Made by a program: the position numbers and the translations under genes | NCBI GenBank assembly: GCA_036508635.1 | Contig: DATCGY010000151.1 | Coordinates: 1 to 47,577 of the forward strand | Length of the DNA stretch: 47,577 nucleotides | From: FEN-727 sp036508635 | GTDB lineage: Bacteria; Actinomycetota; Geothermincolia; Fen-727; Anoxymicrobiaceae | Reading direction: 5' to 3' | Part shown: one piece after another, positions 1 through 8,646 of the stretch | How positions within the stretch are numbered: the stretch's first letter is position 1 | Layout of the letters: the number at the start of each line of letters is the position of its first letter | Notes under the pieces: generated by a model | Told to the model about the DNA's origin: nothing | What the model saw: the letters and a program-made list of their open reading frames with translations, nothing else | Databases searched by the model: none

Positions 1-1730
1 GCGGAAGCGGAGTGTCGGAGCGGGATTGGGGCACTTGCGCGTCGGCCGTCGCGGCCCCGGCGAAGACCTGGTATCTGGCGGAGGGTTGCACGGCGGCGGG
101 GTTCGAGACCTGGGTACTGGTCCAGAACCCGGGCTCTTCTCCGGTCGATGTCACAATGAGCCTTCAGACCGGGAACGGCGGGGTCGCTGGACCGAAAGAT
201 ACCATTCCCGCCCTGACCCGGCGCACGTATAACCTGGCCGACTACGTCGTGAGCTACAACGTCTCGACAAAGGTGAGCGCGAGCGCGCCGGTCGTCTGCG
301 AGCGCGCGATGTACGGCAACAACCGCGAGTGGGGCACCGGGGCGACCGGAGTGACATCGCCGTCGAAGACGTGGTATCTCGCCGAAGGATGTACCGACGG
401 TGGGATGGAGACGTGGGTCCTCGTCCAGAACCCGGGGTCGACGCCTGTCAATGTCACACTGACCCTGCAGACGGACGCCGGGCAGGTCGCCGGCCCTAAA
501 GACACGATTCCTCCCAGGACCAGGCGCTCCTACAACCTGGCGAAATACGCTGTCTCCTACAACATCTCGACCGAGGTCAACGCTAGCGGCGGAGTCGTCT
601 GTGAGCGCGCGATGTACGGCAACAGCCGCGAGTGGGGCACCGACGATACTGGAGCTCCATCTCCGTCGACCTCCTGCTACCTTGCTGAGGGTTGTACCCT
701 TCCTGACTTCGAGACGTGGGTACTGGTGCAGAATCCGGGTACTTCGACGGCCAGGGTGCGCATGAGGCTCCTGACTGACAAAGGAGAGGTCGCCGGCCCG
801 GACGACAGCGTCCCGCCGGGCACCAGGCGGACGTACGACCTCTCCAAGTACGCTCCCAACGCGAGCGTGGCGACTGTCGTCAGCTCCAATTCACCGGTGG
901 TGGTGGAACGGGCTATGTATGGGGGCAGGCGGCTGTGGGGCACGTGCTCGTCAGGGTGCACCGCTCTTTCGAGCGTCTGGTATCTTGCGGAGGGTTGTAC
1001 GGCGAACAAGTTCGAGACGTGGATCGCGCTGATGAACCCCGGGAAGAACGCCGTCGATGTCAAGGTCAAGTTGCAGACCGACAAGGGTGAGGTCGCCGGC
1101 CCTTCCGGTACCATCCAGCCCCGGCAGCGCAAGACGTTCTATCTCGGTGACTACGTCGACACCTTCAACGTATCGGCGAAGGTAGAGGCCAGCGCGCCCG
1201 TCGCCTGCGAGCGCTCGATGTACGGTGAAGGCACCAGCAGGCGCCCTTGCGCCCCTGTGCAGGGGCCGCCACTATATCCGATCACGAAAGACGCGTCCAT
1301 AGCTTGCGGCCATTGGCCAGCGGGGTCGACCGACTACCCGTACTTCGGAGCGCCTAGAGAGGGAACCCGCCTTCACGCGGGAGTCGACATTTATCCCCCC
1401 GGCGGCGAAGGGACCCCGGTCAGGGCGATAAAAACGGGAACTGTCGTAAAGACCGGTCTTTTCTACACTCGCGCCAACGGCGAGCAGACGTTCGCCGTGC
1501 TCGTCGACCACGGGGACTACGTGGCGACATACGGGGAGTTGCGCCCGCTGGACGCCTGGCTCCAGCCAGGTGTGACGGTATCGCGAGGCCAGGTAATCGG
1601 ATATGTCAGTGGAACGGTACAGCTCCACTTCGAGATGTACAAACCGGGCATCGGGACCTGGTTCAGCTGGTACGGCCCCAAACCAGCCGACCTCATCGAC
1701 CCCACAGATTACGTTCTCGGCCTGTACTGA
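1..1730 (+). CDS. Repeat-rich surface protein with C-terminal M23-like domain (5' partial)
   Basis: The reading frame is already open at the window edge: the codons before the GTG at 12 continue the repeat pattern, so the true start lies upstream. Numbering from that GTG, four tandem units of 101 residues begin at Trp20, Trp121, Cys222 and Trp323. Each carries YLAEGCT, FETW, NPG and ERAMYG or close variants. After a Pro-rich linker comes an M23/LytM-like domain (about 430-572). The zinc-ligand motif HAGVD (His455, Asp459) and the LHFE histidine (His539) are kept. The two histidines expected for catalysis are Glu509 (YGEL) and Gln537 (QLHFE). Such repeats are common in secreted proteins of uncultivated Actinobacteria. 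A cell-wall-associated or adhesive role is inferred, and the domain may bind peptidoglycan without cutting it. The signal peptide cannot be judged. Confidence 0.85.
   Translation, partial: GSGVSERDWGTCASAVAAPAKTWYLAEGCTAAGFETWVLVQNPGSSPVDVTMSLQTGNGGVAGPKDTIPALTRRTYNLADYVVSYNVSTKVSASAPVVCERAMYGNNREWGTGATGVTSPSKTWYLAEGCTDGGMETWVLVQNPGSTPVNVTLTLQTDAGQVAGPKDTIPPRTRRSYNLAKYAVSYNISTEVNASGGVVCERAMYGNSREWGTDDTGAPSPSTSCYLAEGCTLPDFETWVLVQNPGTSTARVRMRLLTDKGEVAGPDDSVPPGTRRTYDLSKYAPNASVATVVSSNSPVVVERAMYGGRRLWGTCSSGCTALSSVWYLAEGCTANKFETWIALMNPGKNAVDVKVKLQTDKGEVAGPSGTIQPRQRKTFYLGDYVDTFNVSAKVEASAPVACERSMYGEGTSRRPCAPVQGPPLYPITKDASIACGHWPAGSTDYPYFGAPREGTRLHAGVDIYPPGGEGTPVRAIKTGTVVKTGLFYTRANGEQTFAVLVDHGDYVATYGELRPLDAWLQPGVTVSRGQVIGYVSGTVQLHFEMYKPGIGTWFSWYGPKPADLIDPTDYVLGLY
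69..1226 (+). repeat. Four tandem 303-bp coding units (101 aa each)
   Basis: Units begin at 69, 372, 675 and 978, so the period is exactly 303 bp with no insertion or deletion. The fourth ends near 1226 at the MYG motif. Nucleotide identity between units is clearly below protein identity, so these are old, selected protein repeats and not a recent DNA duplication. Confidence 0.85.
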
Positions 1731-1732
1731 GG

Positions 1733-1758
1733 CGCAACGTCAGGTTGCGAAGCTTTTC
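1733..1758 (+). terminator. Possible intrinsic terminator after the surface protein gene
   Basis: CGCAAC (1733-1738) and GTTGCG (1744-1749) form a perfect 6-bp stem with a 5-nt loop, three bases after the stop codon, followed by AAGCTTTTCT. The stem is short and the T-run interrupted, so termination is plausible only. Confidence 0.45.
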
Positions 1759-1789
1759 TCGGAGATCGAAGCAAGTTGCTCGACTATCT

Positions 1790-1857
1790 GGAGTTCTTCT
1801 GAAAAAAGTACTACTCGCTCTGCACTTCAAGACAATAGGAAGACTATGGTCTGATTC
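1790..1857 (+). repeat. Dispersed repeat, copy A (upstream of glycyl radical enzyme)
   Basis: GGAGTTCT, an A-rich tract, GTACT, CTCGC and CTGCACTT occur here in the same order and orientation as at 5036. The first 45 bases match at roughly four in five positions. After that the copies differ by an indel but both end in TGATTC. No hairpin or gene is evident. Confidence 0.6.
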
Positions 1858-1954
1858 TTGTCTCCCGCAGGAAACCGCCGCCGGCCGTCATTGACCGCGG
1901 TGCCCTCGAGGTCGTATAAGAAGGGTGTGGAACCCTACCTTGGAGGCGAGCGAT

Positions 1955-4927
1955 GTGAACGGGAAGTCTTTTACCAACACCATCAGCGGCTCGGTCCTGC
2001 GGCTGATGGCCGCGAACTTCAACTTGAGACCTTCCATCAGGGAATCCATGCGCTGCAACGGGTCATGGGTCGATTTCACGGTCGGTCTCAGGACGGAGCA
2101 GGACACCGTCGAACAGGCGATAAGGTTCAGGGACGGAAAGGCCACTGTCCTCAGACACATTCCGGCTGAAGTCGACGTCACGATGATCATGGCCGACGAC
2201 TCCGTGGTCAAGGAGCTTCTCTCCGCGACTCCGAACGAGACTCTCAACATGCTGCTCAAGAGCAAGCTCAGGCTCGAGGGGAACCTCAGTTATATCAGCC
2301 TCTTCAACTATTACATCGCCACGTTGATGGCCAAGACTAACGCCAGGCGAAACTCGAAGATAAAGGAAGACGATGCCGCAATGAGGCTCAGCGAGGCTCC
2401 TCGCGTCGACCCCGCGCTCAGGACGGAGATGGCCCGTCGCAGGAGTGCGAGGATGGCCGCCCAGGAGATCGACGCCGGCGTGCATTTCCTGGAGGAACCA
2501 TACCTCTGTGCTTATGACATCGAAGATTTTCCGCGCTTGGAGCGCTTCCTGGAAATACATTTTACTACCAGGCCGGAGCTTTGTGCCGAGCGGCCAAAGC
2601 TCCTGATGGACTGGTTCGTAGAGAACGGGTTCGAGAACGACAGGGAAGGCAAGCCGTGGTTTCCGCCGCTTCGCCAGGGGTATGCATTCAAGCACCTGAT
2701 GGAAAATCGCAAGCCGATAATCAGGAAACACGATCTCATCGCGGGTACTACGACGACGAAGGACATAGGTGTCGTTATATACCCGGATGCGATCGGCACG
2801 ACAATGTGGAGCGAGCTCGAGAGCGTTCCAGACCGTCTGCTGAACCCGTACGATGTCTCCGAGGAGACGATCAAGACCCTTCACCACTACGTCTTTCCGT
2901 ACTGGACGCACCGTAACTTCCGGGAATGGGTACGCGAAAAGTACAACGCTCCTTTGAGCCAGAAGATGGATGAGCGCTTCGCGGTCTATTTCATGTGGAA
3001 GACGGTCGCGCTCTCGCACACCATCGCGGATTTTCCGAGGCTCATGAACCAGGGCACCTCCGGTGTGATACGGGAGATAGAGGAGGAGCTCGCGCGCGAC
3101 GAGTTCGCGAACCAGGCTAAGAAGGATACCCTGCATGGTATGATTCTCTGTCTCGAGGGCGTTAACGCCTACGCGAGAAACCTCTCGAGGCAGGCTACCC
3201 GCGATGCGGAGGCAGAAGGCGACCCGGTCCGCCGGGCCGAGCTGGAGCGGCTGGCCGAGATATGCGCGAAGGTTCCAGAGAACCCATGCGACACGCTCGA
3301 CGAGGCTATTAACGCGTGCTGGATAGTATGGCTCTCGCTGCATATGGAGAGCACAAACGCAGGTCTTTCCATCGGGCGAATGGATCAGTGGCTCCAGCGT
3401 TACTTCGAGGCCGATATCGCGAAGCTGTCCACCCCCGATGAACGGGAGGAGTACGTAAGGAAAGCGATAGAGCTGGTCGGGTGCTTCTACATGAGGTGCA
3501 CCGATCACCTCCCCATGATCATAGATATCGGCAACTATCTATTTGGTGGCAGTTCCTCAGACCAGGCTATCACCCTTGGAGGGATCACGCCGGAGGGGGA
3601 AGACGCTGTCAACGACATGACGTACATCTTCCTCAAGGTCACCGAGCTGCTCAATATCCGGGACCCCAACATCAACGCTAGGTACAACCCGGAGAAGAAC
3701 TCCGACATCTACCTCAAGCGCCTTTGCGAGGTCAACCTCATCACTGCCGCGACACCGTCCATGCACAACGACCTCGCCGTAATGGAGTCGCTCAAGGAGT
3801 TCGAATACGCCCCCGAGGACCTCCGGGACTGGTCGGCGACCGGTTGCGTGGAGCCGACGCTCTCGGGCAAGCATATCGGGCATACCAACTGCATGATGAT
3901 GAACATGGTCGCCGCCTTCGAGATGGCCATGAACAACGGCAGGCACCCACTGATGAACTGGGATGTGGGGCCGAAGACCGGCAGCATCGAAGCAGGTGAT
4001 TTCACGGAGTTCGAGGATTTCTTCGGGGCGTTCCTGACGCAGTATCGGTTCCTCATAGATAGCTCCGTGGAGTACAACAACATGCTGGGCGAGGCCCATA
4101 ACGTCCTGCGACCGACGCCGCTGCTATCCTCGCTGATAAACGACTCGATAGAGAACGGCAAGGACGTCACGGCGGGTGGCGCCAGGTACAACAGCTCGGG
4201 ATCGGCGTGTATCGGGCTCGCAGATGTCACGGATTCACTGATGGTGATCAAGAAGCTCGTGTACGACGGGAAAAAGGTTAGCTTCGCCGACCTCAAGAAG
4301 GCCGTGGACACCAACTTCGTGGAGGACCCCGCGCTTCACGCGATGGTCACAAGGAAGGTCCCGCTCTTCGGCTCGGGCAGCGAAGAGGCCCTCGAGATGG
4401 CGGGACGGATCACCAGGTTCACCCATGATACGTATGGAGGACACAGGAACTTCAGGGGCGGGCCTTACACCGCGGGATTCTGGTCGATGTCCAACCACGT
4501 GGCGTTCGGTACTCTCACGGGGGCCCTGCCGTCGGGGAGGCTTGCCGGCAAGGCGTTCACTCCGGGCCTGACCCCGGAGCCGAACGCCTCAAAGAACCTG
4601 CTCGACAACATCAGGGACGTCGCGAGGCTCGACCCCCACGACATGAACAACAACATCGCCTTCAACGTCAAGGTGGTACCGTCCGCGCGCGACACTCACG
4701 AACAGGTCGTCGACAACATGTTCTCGTACGCCAAGACCTACTTTGACCTTGGCGGGATGCAGATGCAGATGAACGTTGTCACGAGCGACATGCTCCGTGA
4801 CGCTATGGCCTATCCCGAGAATTACCGCAACCTTCTTGTACGCATCTCGGGGTACAACGCTTACTTTGTGACCCTCAATCGCGATATGCAGATCGAGCTC
4901 ATCGAACGCGCCGAATACGGAATCTAG
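1955..4927 (+). CDS. Glycyl radical enzyme (PFL-like) with SCP2-like N-terminal domain
   Basis: A 990-residue glycyl radical enzyme. The GTG at 1955 is chosen because GGAGG (1942-1946) stands 8 bases before it; the frame also opens 30 bases earlier at a GTG without an SD. Residues about 1-110 look like an SCP2-type lipid-binding domain (WVDFTVGLRTE, GNLSYISLFNYY). Residues about 190-860 are the PFL barrel, with the thiyl cysteine Cys631 in GCVEP. The glycyl loop is ISGYNAYF (Gly966). A single Cys followed by V-E fits eliminases and decarboxylases (glycerol, propanediol, choline, hydroxyproline or hydroxyphenylacetate type) better than true PFL, which has Cys-Cys. The substrate cannot be read from sequence. 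A radical-SAM activase is required by all known members but none is in this window. The gene appears monocistronic. Confidence 0.9.
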   Translation: MNGKSFTNTISGSVLRLMAANFNLRPSIRESMRCNGSWVDFTVGLRTEQDTVEQAIRFRDGKATVLRHIPAEVDVTMIMADDSVVKELLSATPNETLNMLLKSKLRLEGNLSYISLFNYYIATLMAKTNARRNSKIKEDDAAMRLSEAPRVDPALRTEMARRRSARMAAQEIDAGVHFLEEPYLCAYDIEDFPRLERFLEIHFTTRPELCAERPKLLMDWFVENGFENDREGKPWFPPLRQGYAFKHLMENRKPIIRKHDLIAGTTTTKDIGVVIYPDAIGTTMWSELESVPDRLLNPYDVSEETIKTLHHYVFPYWTHRNFREWVREKYNAPLSQKMDERFAVYFMWKTVALSHTIADFPRLMNQGTSGVIREIEEELARDEFANQAKKDTLHGMILCLEGVNAYARNLSRQATRDAEAEGDPVRRAELERLAEICAKVPENPCDTLDEAINACWIVWLSLHMESTNAGLSIGRMDQWLQRYFEADIAKLSTPDEREEYVRKAIELVGCFYMRCTDHLPMIIDIGNYLFGGSSSDQAITLGGITPEGEDAVNDMTYIFLKVTELLNIRDPNINARYNPEKNSDIYLKRLCEVNLITAATPSMHNDLAVMESLKEFEYAPEDLRDWSATGCVEPTLSGKHIGHTNCMMMNMVAAFEMAMNNGRHPLMNWDVGPKTGSIEAGDFTEFEDFFGAFLTQYRFLIDSSVEYNNMLGEAHNVLRPTPLLSSLINDSIENGKDVTAGGARYNSSGSACIGLADVTDSLMVIKKLVYDGKKVSFADLKKAVDTNFVEDPALHAMVTRKVPLFGSGSEEALEMAGRITRFTHDTYGGHRNFRGGPYTAGFWSMSNHVAFGTLTGALPSGRLAGKAFTPGLTPEPNASKNLLDNIRDVARLDPHDMNNNIAFNVKVVPSARDTHEQVVDNMFSYAKTYFDLGGMQMQMNVVTSDMLRDAMAYPENYRNLLVRISGYNAYFVTLNRDMQIELIERAEYGI

Positions 4928-5035
4928 ATCGATAGAGCATGATTTATCCTTTGCTCGTCACGGGGGGCTCGGGGTACGTTTTTTCCTCGAGGTCCTCGCG
5001 GAAAGACGGAATTCGGTCAAATATATTTCCGCTGA

Positions 5036-5128
5036 GGAGTTCTACGAAAAATAGTACCCCTCGCCCTGCACTTTAAGAGAACAACTGGAGACGTGCACGG
5101 GCGATCCCAGGTCTTGTCGGCCTGATTC
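5036..5128 (+). repeat. Dispersed repeat, copy B (downstream of glycyl radical enzyme)
   Basis: Second copy of the element at 1790, same orientation. It shares GGAGTTCT, GAAAAA, GTAC, CTCGC, CTGCACTT, AAGA and a terminal TGATTC, with about 25 extra bases in the middle. Together the copies bracket the glycyl radical enzyme gene and its intergenic regions. Confidence 0.6.
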
Positions 5129-5157
5129 AATTCAGCGATGCAATGCATAGTAGCTAT

Positions 5158-6960
5158 CTACCGGAGTTCGTAGGCGTAATAACCGTCAGACTGATAGCGA
5201 GGCACGAGCTCCGGCTTACGCTTGACGCGCTCGAGGATACTTGCGAACCGCCCGTGATCGTACCGCTTGCTCTCGAGGATCACGTACTTGACCTTGAGGC
5301 GCCTCAAATACCGGAGGGCCGCCCGCGATGGAAAATCGTACTCAGCCCTGACGGCATCCTTGTACGAGACCGGCACATAGCCGGAGTACCCGTTGACCAT
5401 CGCTTTCCAGTTGGCGGTGTTGAAGTAGTCGCGCTCGGGCTCCATGCTCACGTAAGCGAAGTCGTCCATGCGATTGACGGACTTGCTGTCGTAAGGCGCA
5501 ACCGGCAAGACGATCGTGGGTGCGTTGCCGTCGACGCCCGCCATCCATCTGAACACAGAGGGGAACTGGGCTTTGGTCAGCATTGGTTTCATCTCTATCC
5601 CGGTAGGGAGGATCTCGACCACCATCAGGATGAGGATCACCACGAGCAGGCCGGCTACCGCGACGCGGTCCAGGTGTCCGTTGAGCTTCGAGCGCAACCA
5701 CTTGACGCCGAATCCAGACAGCACGGCGAGCGACAGTAGGCAGAGGACGAATATCCTGGTCGGAGTGCGTATGGCCTTGAACCCGGGGAAGAATTTGTAC
5801 AGGAACTTGTAAGGCATGAGTATGCTTGAATGGTGCCCGAAGGCGTAGAAAGCCACTCCCAGGCACATCACGCCGGCCAGGAGTAACAGCGTTACGTAGA
5901 ACGCGAGGGCGAACCTGTCGCGCCGGCTTATTCCGCGACTGGACAGCAAGACGATTCCGCCGATGGTCAGGAGGAGTGGCAGCAGGCCCGGGAAAAGTGA
6001 GCGTTCGGACCCGTTACCACGCGTATACGGGTCGGGCCTGAACAGGCTCGTCGCCTTGCCCCAGACCAGGCTCTGGGGAGGAGCTACGAGGAAATCGGTG
6101 ACATCGCCGGAGTAGCTGGCGACCTCGTTGATATCCCTCGAGAAATTAGGGTTGAGCTTCTGCGACTTCAGATATGGAAGGATGAAAGGAGCAAGCACGA
6201 CCCCGATAAGCATAACGGAAGCCACAAAGAAGGCGACCCATCGGTACGCAGCCTTGCGTTCCTCGAGGCTTGCTTTGCGCCGCAGGACCGCCACTATGCG
6301 CTTTCTCTTCATGAGCGCGAGTATGACCAGGTATATCAGCACGGCGAACACCAGGTAGAAGCCGTAGCTCCAGACGCTCCAGAACACCGCTATCGAGAAG
6401 ACGCTGAAAAGGAAAGCATAGACGGGTTTTCGCTTTTCGGTGAAGAGGTGCAGGCACAGGAACGCGAGCGGCAGGAAACCCATCGAGAGCAACTGCATGT
6501 GCGTTATGTGGGCGAGCCTGTACGTCGAGAACCCGAAGACAATGCCACCGGCGAAAGCGGCATACCTGTCCCCGGTAAGGTGCCAGACCAGAAGGTACGC
6601 GCCGAACGAGGCTATAACGAAGCTCATGAGTATCACGAAGTTGAACGCGAGCACGCCGTTGCCGGTCACGGCCAGCACGGGCAGGGCGATGAGAGAGCTC
6701 ATGAATTCGTCGTCAGAGTAGGCTAACGTATACCTGTTCGGGTAGAACAGCGTCGCGTTGAAGAGGTTCAACGGGTTGGTCTCGAGTGAGTGCGCCGTCC
6801 ACGAGAGCACGTAGATGTTGAACATCGTATCGCCCGTGTTCTCGCGCATAGTGTGGTTGTTTGCCTCGGTGACGAGGGGCCTCGTATAGAACAGCGTGAG
6901 AAGCACGAACAGCACTAGCACAAGCACATATATGAGTACGGTTTTGCGTCTGTGGCTCAA
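5158..6960 (-). CDS. Polytopic membrane protein, GT-C glycosyltransferase-like
   Basis: 600 residues starting at TTG 6960, which has GGAGGA five bases upstream on the minus strand. There is one N-terminal membrane span, then an extracytoplasmic loop with acidic residues (GDTMFN, DDEF), then about ten further hydrophobic spans up to residue ~440, and a soluble C-terminal domain of about 150 residues. This is the plan of GT-C fold, lipid-linked-sugar glycosyltransferases, although no single family motif is decisive. It likely acts in surface glycan or protein glycosylation; two other GT-C-like genes lie at 15500 and 18451. Convergent with the glycyl radical enzyme gene. Substrate unknown. Confidence 0.65.
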   Translation of the reverse strand: MSHRRKTVLIYVLVLVLFVLLTLFYTRPLVTEANNHTMRENTGDTMFNIYVLSWTAHSLETNPLNLFNATLFYPNRYTLAYSDDEFMSSLIALPVLAVTGNGVLAFNFVILMSFVIASFGAYLLVWHLTGDRYAAFAGGIVFGFSTYRLAHITHMQLLSMGFLPLAFLCLHLFTEKRKPVYAFLFSVFSIAVFWSVWSYGFYLVFAVLIYLVILALMKRKRIVAVLRRKASLEERKAAYRWVAFFVASVMLIGVVLAPFILPYLKSQKLNPNFSRDINEVASYSGDVTDFLVAPPQSLVWGKATSLFRPDPYTRGNGSERSLFPGLLPLLLTIGGIVLLSSRGISRRDRFALAFYVTLLLLAGVMCLGVAFYAFGHHSSILMPYKFLYKFFPGFKAIRTPTRIFVLCLLSLAVLSGFGVKWLRSKLNGHLDRVAVAGLLVVILILMVVEILPTGIEMKPMLTKAQFPSVFRWMAGVDGNAPTIVLPVAPYDSKSVNRMDDFAYVSMEPERDYFNTANWKAMVNGYSGYVPVSYKDAVRAEYDFPSRAALRYLRRLKVKYVILESKRYDHGRFASILERVKRKPELVPRYQSDGYYAYELR

Positions 6961-7213
6961 ACGCTTCCTCCTGCAGCGGTGCTGCGGTCGCCGGGCTTCT
7001 GCTTATTGTTCACGACTTCCATGCCGCTTTCCTGCGCGCCCGCAGGCAAGGTTCGGCCGGACGCTCCGGGTAATGCGCGAATAAAGGCATCACCGGCGTG
7101 ACGGCGAAAAAAAACTAACAGAGCGGTGCGGGCGCCGCAAGCCTGTCGTACCGAGTTGGACGGAGCCGGCGCTTGGGTGAAGTACCCAGGTGATTCTATG
7201 ATGGAGAGGGGCC

Positions 7214-7639
7214 ATGAGCTTTCAGCAGGTCATGGATGGGGTCAGCAAGATCATAGACTCGGCCGGTGTGGTAGTAATCGTTATCGGCTCGATCTACGCA
7301 ACCTGCGTTTTCGCCTGGAGCCTCGTACGACGCGATTCAAGAAAACTTGATCCGTATCGCATATACCGCGAGACCGTTGGCAGGAGCATACTCCTGGGCC
7401 TCGAGTTCCTGATAGCAGGCGATATCATAAGGACCGTGGCAGTGGCTCCATCTTTCAAGAACGTGGGAGTGCTAGCGATACTTGTCATGATCCGATCTTT
7501 CCTGAGCATGGAGCTCCAGGTGGAGATAGACGGCTACTGGCCGTGGCAACGCGGCAAGTATCTCGATCAGAAAGCCGCGATGGCAACCGGGACGCGTGGA
7601 CCGAGAGAGGGTTCAAACGCGGGCATCAGAGAAGACTAG
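7214..7639 (+). CDS. DUF1622 family membrane protein
   Basis: 141 residues. ATG 7214 has GGAGAGG just upstream. A membrane span at about 17-38 and another around 60-75 flank a charged loop. The family signature is LLGLEFLIAGDIIRT, then a segment ending IRSFLSMELQVEIDG and YWPW. Function of DUF1622 is unknown; it is a small inner-membrane protein common in bacteria. Its stop codon shares the four-base CTAG with the stop of the convergent mgtC-like gene. Confidence 0.85.
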   Translation: MSFQQVMDGVSKIIDSAGVVVIVIGSIYATCVFAWSLVRRDSRKLDPYRIYRETVGRSILLGLEFLIAGDIIRTVAVAPSFKNVGVLAILVMIRSFLSMELQVEIDGYWPWQRGKYLDQKAAMATGTRGPREGSNAGIRED

Positions 7640-8295
7640 CCCCAGAGGACGTCGCTCACGCCCTCAACACCGTACAGGCTCTCCGTTATCTTCACGACGT
7701 CGCTGCCTGCATGAAGTGTAGCGATCATCCCGAGGTCTATCATGCCGCCGTCTTCATGTCGGCGAAAATGGACAAGCTGTGGTTCGCACCCGTTATTTAG
7801 AAGCACCTCTTCGATGTTCGAGTAGACGCTCTCGGAGTAAGCGGCTCCGACGTGTATCGGCATTGTGTGCGTCTTGAGGCGCGGCGAGATCGCATCGGTC
7901 CCCCAGTCAACTATCCTGAGCACGACAAGCGCGATGCCCGTGACAACGAACCCAACAGCGTAGTAGCCGGTGCCAAAGAGCATCCCGATGCCCGCGACGC
8001 TCCACAGGCTGGAGGCCGTGGTGAGCCCCGTCACCCAGCCGTCGCGGCTCCTGAGGATAGCTCCGCCGCCGATAAAGCCGATGCCCGTGACTACGGCCGC
8101 GGCGACTCGGTCGCCCTGCAGAAAACCGGGGAACCCGTACAGCGACATGGTAGTGAAGACGCAAGCGCCGACCGTGACGAGGATATGTGTGCGTATTCCC
8201 GCCGGATGGTCAGTGAGCTCACGCTCGAGGCCGACAAGCCCCCCACACCCCATCGCAAGCAGTATTCGGATTATGATCTGCATGGAACTGCTCAT
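7636..8295 (-). CDS. MgtC/SapB family membrane protein
   Basis: 219 residues, ATG 8295 with GAGGT upstream on the minus strand. The MgtC core is clear: GGLVGLERE, PAGIRTHILVTVGAC, TGIGFIGGGAIL and TGLTTASSLW, across four to five membrane spans in the first ~140 residues. The C-terminal ~80 residues form a soluble domain resembling the ACT-like tail of MgtC. MgtC proteins are linked to growth at low Mg2+ and to modulation of membrane potential or ATP synthase in pathogens; most environmental homologues are untested. A 42-codon ORF lies 35 bases upstream on the same strand. Confidence 0.9.
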   Translation of the reverse strand: MSSSMQIIIRILLAMGCGGLVGLERELTDHPAGIRTHILVTVGACVFTTMSLYGFPGFLQGDRVAAAVVTGIGFIGGGAILRSRDGWVTGLTTASSLWSVAGIGMLFGTGYYAVGFVVTGIALVVLRIVDWGTDAISPRLKTHTMPIHVGAAYSESVYSNIEEVLLNNGCEPQLVHFRRHEDGGMIDLGMIATLHAGSDVVKITESLYGVEGVSDVLWG

Positions 8296-8330
8296 TGACG
8301 ACCTCTATCGATTTACAGCGTAGACGGTAC

Positions 8331-8459
8331 TTATTTCTTGGGAAGCGCCGCGTCCACCTTCTGCCCGGCAGCGGCAATGTCCTGCTCGAGAGGATCGAAA
8401 ACCGACGCCAGCCCACCCGCGAGACCACGGGATGCCCGCCCTGTGGAGGAAGATGACAT
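8331..8459 (-). CDS. Small ORF (42 aa) immediately upstream of mgtC-like gene
   Basis: ATG 8459 to TAA 8331 on the minus strand. AGGTG lies nine bases before the ATG. The N-terminus is Ser-rich (MSSSSTGRAS), followed by a small-residue stretch and a helical, amphipathic tail containing VFDPLEQDIAAAG and ending ALPKK. It lies 35 bases before the mgtC-like start, so cotranscription is likely. No homologue is recognised. It could be a leader-type ORF or an independent small protein, or chance in a GC-rich frame. Confidence 0.4.
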   Translation of the reverse strand: MSSSSTGRASRGLAGGLASVFDPLEQDIAAAGQKVDAALPKK

Positions 8460-8646
8460 TGAAGCTCGCACCTGCAATCGTCCATCGGGTAATCAGAACG
8501 CGATTTATGAGTGACCGGTTCGTCTTTGACCAACAGATGCGGCGTAAGGTTTTTGCCTGCTCGTGGCGAACTCGCGCCGTATACGGTGTTATGATGCAGG
8601 CAACGGCTCGAACTGCTGTACATACAAGGGGGAGGCGCCGACCGGG

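Noticed and set aside
1858..2169. Plus-strand frame overlapping the start of the glycyl radical enzyme gene
   Set aside because: Out-of-frame reading of a well-supported gene; low-complexity Arg/Gly/His composition.
2063..3508. Long antisense frame (481 codons) inside the glycyl radical enzyme gene
   Set aside because: Explained by GC-rich codon bias of the real gene; no family motifs and no SD.
7636..7639. Shared CTAG stop of DUF1622 and mgtC-like genes as a regulatory overlap
   Set aside because: A four-base convergent overlap is common in compact genomes.
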